Shown piece after piece: positions 1-5,865 of a DNA stretch of 7,500 nt. The DNA is from JAUNKE01 sp041784625. GTDB lineage: Bacteria; Bacillota; Clostridia; Peptostreptococcales; Filifactoraceae. How positions within the stretch are numbered: position 1 is the first letter of the stretch; each line of letters begins with the position of its first letter. The stretch spans positions 1 to 7,500 of the forward strand of contig JBHBDS010000011.1 of assembly GCA_041784625.1 (NCBI GenBank), in the 5' to 3' direction. Both the position numbers and the translations under genes were made by a program. The notes below the pieces were generated by a model. That model saw nothing but the letters and a program-made list of their open reading frames with translations, searched no databases and was not told the DNA's origin.

Positions 1-10
1 AGGAGGTTTT

Positions 11-391
11 ATGAAGAAGAAGGTGCTGAGTTTTATGTTTGCATTGGTGCTTAGCTTGAGCAGTTTGCAGTTCAACTTTGCGGATGAGTCGGTAGAAAAA
101 ACTGCAGAGCAAACGACAGAGCAAGAAGCACAGGCAGACGGAAAAGATGCAGCCGATGCATCGAAAGAATCTGCTTCGACAGGGGAAGAACAAAAAGCAG
201 ATGAAAATGCTCTAGGAAGATCAGATGCAGTTGTCAAAGAAATCGCTCAACCGATTGAATCTCTAGGAGGAACTGCGCTTAGGAATAACCAGACAACTGT
301 TGATGGCGATGTAGTTGCTCCAAGAAAGGAGGACTATCAACATTTGGAACGGGTGGCGATGTGGTTGCGCCTGGACTTGGAGGGTTTCTAG
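11..391 (+). CDS. N-terminal part of a frameshifted, secreted cell-wall surface protein
   Basis: This is the export half of a surface protein. AGGAGG at 1-6 lies four bases before the ATG, so the start is well supported. Residues 1-24 look like a signal peptide: MKKK, a hydrophobic core (FMFALVLSLSSL), and likely cleavage after FNFA. Residues 25-66 are a Glu/Gln/Ala/Lys-rich low-complexity stretch, probably an extended spacer. The protein-like sequence ends near residue 104 (GDVVAP). The last roughly 20 residues (RKEDYQHLERVAMW and on) look out of frame, because the -1 frame carries a second GDVVAP 50 bases later and continues into the ORF ending at 1539. One additional base near 322-328 would join both parts into one protein of about 509 residues. 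The gene is therefore a pseudogene, a phase-variable gene, a programmed frameshift, or a sequencing error. I do not recognise a specific family. Confidence 0.7.
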   Translation: MKKKVLSFMFALVLSLSSLQFNFADESVEKTAEQTTEQEAQADGKDAADASKESASTGEEQKADENALGRSDAVVKEIAQPIESLGGTALRNNQTTVDGDVVAPRKEDYQHLERVAMWLRLDLEGF

Positions 392-1539
392 GAATTGGTG
401 GTTTTGATGATTTTCCAAGTACTGGCGGTAATTTTGGTGCCCCAATTTGGGTTACATGGGTAGGGTTCGAAGAACATGAAAAGTTTCCCCTTTATATGAG
501 AGCAAAATCGTTTTCGGAAAAGCGTGACTTTCCGTTCGTTGTTGCTCAGACAAATATTTATGAATTAAGTGGAGTAAATTGGTGGCAAAATGCTACTCCA
601 AATGAATGGGACTATCATTCGGACAAAGGTTACAGTATATATATTGCATCATCGATCAATTCATCAATACCTAATTTACCGGATGCTTACTATAATACGA
701 CGAATGGGACTATCAAGTTCACACGAGATTATCCATTTGTTGAGCATTCTACAGAGAAAAGCGAATTTATTCAAGCCCTGACAAAAGATGGTGAATCCGA
801 GTATCATCTTATAAGTGTTGCTCCTTCTAAGAATAAAAAAGGCGTAGAGGGTCTTGAGATCAGAATCACTAGAGATACACCAAAATACTACCAATTGGAA
901 GTGAAATGGGAAAATACGGATACAGTGCCAGAAAATGTTAATGTGCTCGCCGTTCGAGATGATGGCGTGCAATCGAGCTATGAAGTTTCCTCTACTGATG
1001 GATGGGAGAAAGAAATTACGTCACTTGCAAAAAGAGGAGCAGGTGGGACTGAATACAGCTACGACTTCAAAGCAGCAGGCGTGACAGAAGATAAGATCGA
1101 AATTGATGGCGTGAGCTATGTAGTAACGAAAAAGGTCGATGGTACAAAAATTACTTTCACCTACAGAAAAGCGGATACAACAAATCCGAGTGGTGGGGCA
1201 GACACGCCAACCACACCAGCTGCGCCGACAAGTCCTGTGCGACCAGAGACATCATCTTTGCCAACATCGACAGAGATTTCGGAGCTTGAAGTACCAAGAT
1301 CGGGAGTTGATGCTACAAAATCGGGCGTTGATGCAGCGGACACATTATCCGAGGAGCAAATCGGCGACAACTCGACGCCAAAAGCTGCAGCAGAAAATAA
1401 TCAAGGCACAAAAGTTGCCTCGGTGAGCAACGCGCCAAAGACGGGCGTGTTCACAGGACAATATCGATTGATCGACCTCGTGGTGGTACTGCTTGGCGCA
1501 TCGATTCTATCCGAGCTGATTATCCGCAGAAGAAAATAG
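361..1539 (+). CDS. C-terminal part of the frameshifted surface protein, with Cna_B-like domain and APKTG sorting signal
   Basis: The frame is open from 304. The GTG at 361 is only its first start codon and has no ribosome binding site at a useful distance, so this is probably the continuation of the upstream ORF. Residues numbered from that GTG: 3-28 are Gly-rich; 29-170 are an unrecognised Trp/Tyr-rich extracellular-looking region; about 175-270 resemble a Cna_B-type beta domain (LEVKWEN, then P.NV.VLAVRDDG, a Trp, and closing ITFTYRK); 276-305 are a Pro/Thr/Ser-rich wall-spanning linker; 314-327 hold a double SGVDA repeat. APKTG at 358-362 is followed by a hydrophobic segment (about 371-388) and RRRK at the end, the layout of a sortase substrate. 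By family knowledge, sortase would cut between Thr and Gly and attach the protein to peptidoglycan. The ligand or role is unknown; an adhesin is a reasonable guess, not shown. Confidence 0.72.
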   Translation: MVAPGLGGFLGIGGFDDFPSTGGNFGAPIWVTWVGFEEHEKFPLYMRAKSFSEKRDFPFVVAQTNIYELSGVNWWQNATPNEWDYHSDKGYSIYIASSINSSIPNLPDAYYNTTNGTIKFTRDYPFVEHSTEKSEFIQALTKDGESEYHLISVAPSKNKKGVEGLEIRITRDTPKYYQLEVKWENTDTVPENVNVLAVRDDGVQSSYEVSSTDGWEKEITSLAKRGAGGTEYSYDFKAAGVTEDKIEIDGVSYVVTKKVDGTKITFTYRKADTTNPSGGADTPTTPAAPTSPVRPETSSLPTSTEISELEVPRSGVDATKSGVDAADTLSEEQIGDNSTPKAAAENNQGTKVASVSNAPKTGVFTGQYRLIDLVVVLLGASILSELIIRRRK

Positions 1540-1882
1540 TAAAACAGCAATCGCAGTAATTCTTTTTGGCAACGTCACAAGTTTAAGAACATTACGTCAC
1601 AAAAGTAGCAGATCATAGACATGGCGATTTATGAAAAGTAATTCGGCTGCCGTCAAAATGCTGTTAAAATCAAAAACATTGTGACATATAAAATGTTTTA
1701 TGATTGTAAAATAATATGGAAGAAAATGCTTTGGTACAAATTATAAAATGTATCAGAGCATTTTTGCTTTCGAGTAGAAATTTTTACAAAAATCTCGCTT
1801 AGCGTAATATAGTTGTAGAAAAAATAGATAGAGAATCAAACATTATGTTAGAATGTTTCTGCAAAAAAATCTCATCAAGTGA
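1540..1882. other. Gene-free AT-rich intergenic stretch with small repeats
   Basis: I find no coding-like frame on either strand between the surface gene stop and the tRNA promoter. The stretch holds a direct repeat ACGTCACAA (1572-1580 and 1594-1602), an inverted partial copy TTGTGAC (1679-1685), two inverted repeats of the form AAACATT/AATGTTT (1673-1699 and 1838-1858), and the terminator at 1723-1765. None of these is a known operator that I recognise. Confidence 0.5.
1723..1765 (+). terminator. Rho-independent terminator candidate after the surface protein gene
   Basis: The arms 1723-1737 and 1750-1764 pair over 15 positions, with two G-T wobbles (1734/1753 and 1731/1756), around a 12-base AT loop. 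The 3' arm ends in TTTTT. It lies about 185 bases past the surface gene stop, so it would leave a long 3' untranslated region. No better hairpin is visible nearer the stop codon. Confidence 0.55.
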
Positions 1883-1911
1883 TTGACAGAAGAGGTGATT
1901 TTTGTTACACT
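1883..1911 (+). promoter_or_regulatory. Promoter of the tRNA cluster
   Basis: TTGACA at 1883-1888 is a perfect -35 box. After a 17-base spacer, TACACT at 1906-1911 is the -10 box, preceded by TG at 1903-1904, which makes an extended -10. Transcription would start near 1918, about 15 bases before tRNA-Val, a normal distance for a stable RNA operon. Confidence 0.7.
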
Positions 1912-1932
1912 AATCAAGTAGCAAAAAGCTAG

Positions 1933-2008
1933 GGGACCATAGCTCAGCTGGGAGAGCACCTGCCTTACAAGCAGGGGGTCACAGGTTCGAGCCCTGTTGG
2001 TCCCACCA
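1933..2008 (+). tRNA. tRNA-Val, anticodon TAC
   Basis: The cloverleaf is complete: acceptor GGGACCA (1933-1939) pairs with TGGTCCC (1998-2004), the D arm is GCTC/GAGC, and anticodon stem CCTGC/GCAGG holds loop CTTACAA with anticodon TAC at 1966-1968. The T arm is ACAGG-TTCGAGC-CCTGT. Discriminator A and an encoded CCA end the gene. It reads GUA valine codons, and others by wobble. It is the first of three tRNA genes in one transcript. Confidence 0.96.
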
Positions 2009-2015
2009 ATCTTAG

Positions 2016-2100
2016 GGTGGAGTTCCCGAGAGGCCAAAGGGGGCAGACTGTAAATCTGTTAGCAACGCTTTCAGTGGTTCGAATCCACTCTCCACCACCA
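2016..2100 (+). tRNA. tRNA-Tyr, anticodon GTA
   Basis: Acceptor GGTGGAG (2016-2022) pairs with CTCCACC (2090-2096), followed by discriminator A and encoded CCA. The anticodon stem GCAGA/TCTGT holds loop CTGTAAA with GTA at 2050-2052. The long variable arm (about 2060-2072, with AGC/GCT pairing) is the class II form expected of bacterial tRNA-Tyr, and explains the 85-base length. The T arm is AGTGG-TTCGAAT-CCACT. It lies seven bases after tRNA-Val. Confidence 0.96.
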
Positions 2101-2107
2101 TTTTTTT

Positions 2108-2181
2108 GCGGGTGTAGCTCAGTGGTAGAGCCCCGGCCTTCCAAGCCGGTTGCGAGGGTTCGATCCCCTTCACCCGCTCCA
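2108..2181 (+). tRNA. tRNA-Gly, anticodon TCC
   Basis: Acceptor GCGGGTG (2108-2114) pairs with CACCCGC (2171-2177). Discriminator T and encoded CCA follow. Anticodon stem CCGGC/GCCGG holds loop CTTCCAA with TCC at 2140-2142. The T arm is GAGGG-TTCGATC-CCCTT, with one G-T pair. A run of seven T separates it from tRNA-Tyr. Confidence 0.96.
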
Positions 2182-2186
2182 AATTT

Positions 2187-2210
2187 TTCCTCGTTGGAGG
2201 AATTTTTTTT
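2187..2210 (+). terminator. Terminator of the tRNA cluster
   Basis: TTCCTC (2187-2192) and GAGGAA (2197-2202) form a six-pair stem with a GTTG loop, followed directly by eight T. It starts six bases after the tRNA-Gly CCA and separates the tRNA unit from the heat-shock operon. Confidence 0.8.
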
Positions 2211-2240
2211 GAAAATTTTTTCCATTATTATAAAAATGTA

Positions 2241-2269
2241 TTGACAAGAGCCCACGATGGGTTTATTAT
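2241..2269 (+). promoter_or_regulatory. Vegetative promoter of the hrcA-grpE-dnaK-dnaJ operon
   Basis: TTGACA at 2241-2246 and TATTAT at 2264-2269 are 17 bases apart, a near-consensus sigma-A promoter. Transcription would start near 2276, just before the CIRCE operator, so repressor bound there would block initiation or early elongation. Confidence 0.85.
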
Positions 2270-2280
2270 TTACTCATGGG

Positions 2281-2307
2281 TTAGCACTCGAACACGATGA
2301 GTGCTAA
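2281..2307. promoter_or_regulatory. CIRCE operator (HrcA binding site)
   Basis: A perfect TTAGCACTC-N9-GAGTGCTAA inverted repeat matches the CIRCE consensus without mismatch. HrcA binds CIRCE in other bacteria, with folding assisted by GroEL. Here the site precedes hrcA itself, so the operon should be self-regulated. The only other strong promoter-like sequences are at the window ends, so CIRCE appears to control all four genes. In RNA it can also form a hairpin at the 5' end of the message. Confidence 0.97.
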
Positions 2308-2323
2308 CAGAACCGAGGTGAAT

Positions 2324-3370
2324 ATGAATTCTCTAATAACACTGACGGATCGAAAGAAAAGAATTCTCGAGTTCGTCGTAAAAGAATATATTGAAACAGC
2401 AGAACCCGTCGGCTCACGTACCATTTCAAAGAATAAAGATCTCGGAATCTCGGCGGCGACAATTCGCAATGAGATGTCGGATCTGGAGGAGCTAGGACTT
2501 TTGCTCCAGCCGCACACATCGGCGGGGCGGATTCCATCGGCAGAGGCGTTTGAGCTTTATGTCAGCAATCTACTGAGCACGGATTTGGTTGTGCAGGAGG
2601 AAGTGACGGAAGAACTTTCCCGTGTGTTTGACAATGTGGATCAGATCACGAGGCTGATTGACGAGTCACTCGAGATCATGACGAGGATGACGAATTACAC
2701 AGCGGTGGCGCTCGCTCAGCGAAACATTTCTCGTCACACGATCAAACAGCTCAACATCGTGCGACTGTCTCCATCGGAAGTGGTGATTATCATCATTTTG
2801 GAGAACGGCGACGTCAAAAATGCGATTGCGCATATCAACCCGAGCGTGACGGACGAAGCGATCAAGGTCATCAACCGAATTATGAATGAAAATCTTGCGG
2901 GGATGAATATCTCAAGTATTAATATGGATATTCTCGCCTACATTCGCCAAAATTTGGAAATGTATTCGCAGGCTTTTGATGACATCACCAAAGAGTTGAG
3001 CGATGCACTCAAGCAAGACGAGGATCTGGATCTGGCGCTAACTGGCGCGACAAATATGTTTGATCATCCAGAGTTCCACGACATCGAAAAGGCGAAGCTG
3101 TTTATGGATTTTGTCGCAAGCAAGGATGAGGTTCGCAAACTGCTCGAGACCAAAGGAATCCAAAAAAATGACGTCAACATTCTTCTCGGCAGCGAGGAGA
3201 TGGGCGAGGTGGCAAAAGATGTGGCGATTATCTCGGCAGACATTCATTTTGAGGGAGCGATCATCGGGAAAATTGGAATCATTGCACCGAAGCGAATGGA
3301 TTATAATAAAGCATGCTCGGTGGTGAATTATATACAATCACAAATCAATTCGATCATCAATGATTCATAG
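2324..3370 (+). CDS. hrcA: HrcA, heat-inducible transcription repressor
   Basis: HrcA binds CIRCE and represses class I heat-shock genes. I chose the ATG at 2324 because GAGGTG (2315-2320) lies just upstream and gives 348 residues, the usual family length. An in-frame ATG at 2297 would add nine residues but sits inside CIRCE and lacks a ribosome binding site. Residues 1-75 form the winged-helix DNA-binding domain, with SAATIRNEMSDLEELG (43-58) and the family signature PHTSAGRIP (63-71). The middle and C-terminal parts carry the dimerisation and GAF-like regions, ending with GKIGIIAPKRMDY, the HrcA C-terminal motif. It is the first gene of the operon and ends 12 bases before grpE. It should act in the cytoplasm as a dimer. 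Confidence 0.96.
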   Translation: MNSLITLTDRKKRILEFVVKEYIETAEPVGSRTISKNKDLGISAATIRNEMSDLEELGLLLQPHTSAGRIPSAEAFELYVSNLLSTDLVVQEEVTEELSRVFDNVDQITRLIDESLEIMTRMTNYTAVALAQRNISRHTIKQLNIVRLSPSEVVIIIILENGDVKNAIAHINPSVTDEAIKVINRIMNENLAGMNISSINMDILAYIRQNLEMYSQAFDDITKELSDALKQDEDLDLALTGATNMFDHPEFHDIEKAKLFMDFVASKDEVRKLLETKGIQKNDVNILLGSEEMGEVAKDVAIISADIHFEGAIIGKIGIIAPKRMDYNKACSVVNYIQSQINSIINDS

Positions 3371-3382
3371 AAAGGAAGAGAA

Positions 3383-3970
3383 ATGTCAAAGAAGGATAAA
3401 AAACAAGAAAAGAATCAAGAGGAAAAAGTAGAGGACATTCAAACAGAGCAGGAAGTAGAAAGTGCTGACGAAGCAGCAAAAAGCGAAAAAGTGATCGATT
3501 TTGCCGAGCAAAAAGCCAAGCACGAAGAATCACCAGAGGGAAAAATTGAATCGCTCCAAAAAGAAGTGGACGAGCTCAAGCAAACGGTGCAAAGAACGCA
3601 GGCGGATTTTATCAACTACAAAAGAAGAACCGAAGAAGAAAAATCCAAAATCACTGCTTTTGCCAACGAGACATTGCTTCTTCAGCTTATCGGGATGCTC
3701 GATGATTTTGACCGAGCACTGGATCACAAAGAAGATGCAGGACAAAGTTTTGTGGATGGCGTGATACTGATTCGCAAACAGCTTGCCGATCTTTTGGAAA
3801 AAAATTCGGTGGTAGAAATCGCAACCGACGGCGAATTTGATCCAAACTTCCACTATGCTGTGATGCAAGAAGCAGCGGAAGAACCAAACAAAATTTTAGA
3901 GGTATTCCAAAAAGGCTACCTATTAAAAGATAAAGTAATCAGACCAGCGATGGTCAAAGTATCAAACTAA
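3383..3970 (+). CDS. grpE: GrpE, nucleotide exchange factor of DnaK
   Basis: GrpE releases ADP from DnaK so that ATP can bind and substrate leave. AAAGGAAG (3371-3378) supports the ATG. The 195 residues fit the family. Residues 1-52 are a charged, low-complexity, probably disordered tail; about 54-90 form the long coiled coil, with NYKRRTEEEKSK near its end; 95-140 form the helical bundle, with MLDDFDRAL; 142-195 form the beta domain that touches the DnaK nucleotide-binding domain, with EFDPNFHYAV and the closing signature YLLKDKVIRPAMVKVS. It lies 21 bases before dnaK and should be co-transcribed with it. It is probably a homodimer and also a thermosensor, as known for the family. Confidence 0.97.
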   Translation: MSKKDKKQEKNQEEKVEDIQTEQEVESADEAAKSEKVIDFAEQKAKHEESPEGKIESLQKEVDELKQTVQRTQADFINYKRRTEEEKSKITAFANETLLLQLIGMLDDFDRALDHKEDAGQSFVDGVILIRKQLADLLEKNSVVEIATDGEFDPNFHYAVMQEAAEEPNKILEVFQKGYLLKDKVIRPAMVKVSN

Positions 3971-3991
3971 GAATTTTAGGAGGAAAAATAA

Positions 3992-5812
3992 ATGAGTAAA
4001 GTTATAGGAATCGACTTGGGAACAACCAATTCATGCGTTGCAGTACTAGAGGGAGGAGAGCCCGTTGTCATCTCCAACCGTGAGGGAATGAGAACTACCC
4101 CATCGGTCGTAGCATTCACCAAAGATGGCGAGAGAATCGTGGGTGAGCCAGCAAAAAGACAGGCAGTAACCAACCCAGATCGCACCATCAGCTCGATCAA
4201 AAGAGAGATGGGACATGATTACAAAGTTTCCATCGACGGAAAAAATTATACACCACAGGATATTTCTGCAATCATCTTGCAAAAACTAAAAGCAGACGCA
4301 GAAAGCTACCTTGGACAAAAAGTAACGGAAGCGGTAATTACTGTGCCAGCGTACTTTACCGATGCACAAAGACAAGCGACCAAAGACGCAGGAAAAATTG
4401 CCGGTCTTGAAGTAAAAAGAATTATCAACGAACCGACAGCAGCATCGATTGCATATGGTTTTGACAAAGATGGCAAGGACGAAAAAATTCTCGTGTTCGA
4501 CCTTGGTGGAGGAACATTTGACGTTTCAATCCTTGAGCTAGGCGACGGTGCATTTGAAGTGCTTTCGACCAACGGAAACAATAAGCTCGGCGGCGACGAT
4601 TTTGACGAAGTGCTTGTGGATTATATCGCTGACGAGTTCAAAAAGACAGAAGGTGTTGACCTACGTGCGGACAAAATGAGTCTCCAAAGACTAAAAGACG
4701 CAGCAGAAAAAGCGAAAAAAGAACTTTCGTCTACGATGTCAACCAACATCAATCTTCCGTTCATCACAGCGACTGCGGAAGGACCAAAACATTTGAACAT
4801 GGATCTAAGCCGTGCAAAATTTGATGAGCTTACCAAAAAACTCGTCGACATGACGATGGAGCCAACCAAAAAAGCGATGGCAGATGCAGGCGTTTCGACC
4901 TCGGACATCGACAAAGTAATCCTTGTTGGTGGATCGACAAGAATCCCAGCGGTTCAAGAAGCCGTGAAAAAAATTACGGGCAAAGAGCCACACAAAGGAA
5001 TCAACCCAGACGAATCCGTTGCGCTTGGCGCAGCAGTTCAAGCGGGCGTGCTTACTGGTGAGGTGAAAGACATTCTTCTTCTAGATGTTACACCACTTTC
5101 GCTAGGAATCGAGACGCTGGGCGGAGTTTCGACAACAATCATTCAAAGAAATACAACCATCCCAACCAAAAAATCGCAGGTATTTTCGACTGCAGCGGAC
5201 AACCAAACCGCAGTAGACATCCACGTGCTACAAGGCGAGCGCTCAATGGCAGCGGACAACGTAACGCTTGGTAGATTCCAGCTTACCAATATTCCGCCAG
5301 CACCAAGAGGAATTCCTCAAATCGAGGTAACTTTTGACATCGACGCAAATGGTATCGTGCATGTAACAGCGAAAGATCAGGGAACAGGAAAAGAGCAAGC
5401 GATTACGATCACATCTTCGACCAATCTTTCCGAGGCAGACATCGAGCAAAAAGTAAAAGAAGCAGAGATGTACGCAGAGGAGGATAAAAAGAAAAGAGAA
5501 AGAATGGAAGCGCTCAACCAAGCGGAGTCCACTGTTTACCAAACCGAAAAAGCGCTGGAAGAAGTTGGCGACAAAGCAACTCAAGAAGAAAAAGACGCAG
5601 TAAACGCAGCGCTTACAGAGCTAAAAAATATCATTGCAAACGAAAGCTCTACCGAAGAAGAACTTCGAAAAGGAATCGACGAAGTGATGAACAAATTCCA
5701 CTCGATTTCACAAAAAATGTATGAGGCAGCTCAAGCAGAAAATGCACAAAATGCATCTGCTGAAAATGGAAATACGGACGAAGTAGTTGATGCAGAAATT
5801 GTTGAAGAATAA
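3992..5812 (+). CDS. dnaK: DnaK, Hsp70 chaperone
   Basis: DnaK is the ATP-driven chaperone that binds exposed hydrophobic segments of client proteins in the cytoplasm. AGGAGG (3978-3983) gives a strong start. The 606 residues carry the three Hsp70 signatures: IDLGTTNS (7-14), VFDLGGGTFDVSIL (168-181) and VILVGGSTRIPAVQ (309-322). The interdomain linker DILLLDVTPLSLGIET is at 360-375, followed by the substrate-binding beta domain, the helical lid (about 480-580), a Gln/Asn/Ala-rich tail, and the conserved end EVVDAEIVEE. The region around residues 70-90 lacks the insert found in proteobacterial DnaK, which supports a Gram-positive host. No CIRCE or clear promoter lies directly upstream, so expression should depend on the operon promoter. 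No key residue appears missing. Confidence 0.98.
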   Translation: MSKVIGIDLGTTNSCVAVLEGGEPVVISNREGMRTTPSVVAFTKDGERIVGEPAKRQAVTNPDRTISSIKREMGHDYKVSIDGKNYTPQDISAIILQKLKADAESYLGQKVTEAVITVPAYFTDAQRQATKDAGKIAGLEVKRIINEPTAASIAYGFDKDGKDEKILVFDLGGGTFDVSILELGDGAFEVLSTNGNNKLGGDDFDEVLVDYIADEFKKTEGVDLRADKMSLQRLKDAAEKAKKELSSTMSTNINLPFITATAEGPKHLNMDLSRAKFDELTKKLVDMTMEPTKKAMADAGVSTSDIDKVILVGGSTRIPAVQEAVKKITGKEPHKGINPDESVALGAAVQAGVLTGEVKDILLLDVTPLSLGIETLGGVSTTIIQRNTTIPTKKSQVFSTAADNQTAVDIHVLQGERSMAADNVTLGRFQLTNIPPAPRGIPQIEVTFDIDANGIVHVTAKDQGTGKEQAITITSSTNLSEADIEQKVKEAEMYAEEDKKKRERMEALNQAESTVYQTEKALEEVGDKATQEEKDAVNAALTELKNIIANESSTEEELRKGIDEVMNKFHSISQKMYEAAQAENAQNASAENGNTDEVVDAEIVEE

Positions 5813-5820
5813 AAACCATA

Positions 5821-5847
5821 AAGGCTTGCGAACGCCGCAAGCCTTTT
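5821..5847 (+). terminator. Hairpin between dnaK and dnaJ, possible partial terminator
   Basis: AAGGCTTGCG (5821-5830) and CGCAAGCCTT (5836-5845) form a perfect 10-pair stem with a five-base loop, eight bases after the dnaK stop. Only four T, two of them in the stem, follow before GGA, so termination is probably incomplete. It may lower dnaJ relative to dnaK, or protect the 3' end of a processed hrcA-grpE-dnaK message. Confidence 0.6.
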
Positions 5848-5865
5848 GGACTGTGAGGTAAGAAG

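Noticed and set aside
1772..1801. CGAG...CTCG inverted arms with A/T runs as a second terminator
   Set aside because: The loop between the A/T arms is only about two bases, the pairing is broken by unpaired bases, and no T tract follows.
2101..2107. Seven T after tRNA-Tyr as a terminator
   Set aside because: No hairpin other than the tRNA itself precedes it, tRNA-Gly starts at once, and a proper terminator follows the cluster at 2187.
1938..2181. tRNA genes as an integration site of a mobile element
   Set aside because: No integrase, no repeat of a tRNA 3' end, and no mobile genes are seen beside them; standard housekeeping genes follow.
1843..2255. Open frames over the tRNA cluster on both strands
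   Set aside because: They run through three complete tRNA cloverleaves, and their translations resemble the spurious proteins often predicted from antisense tRNA genes.
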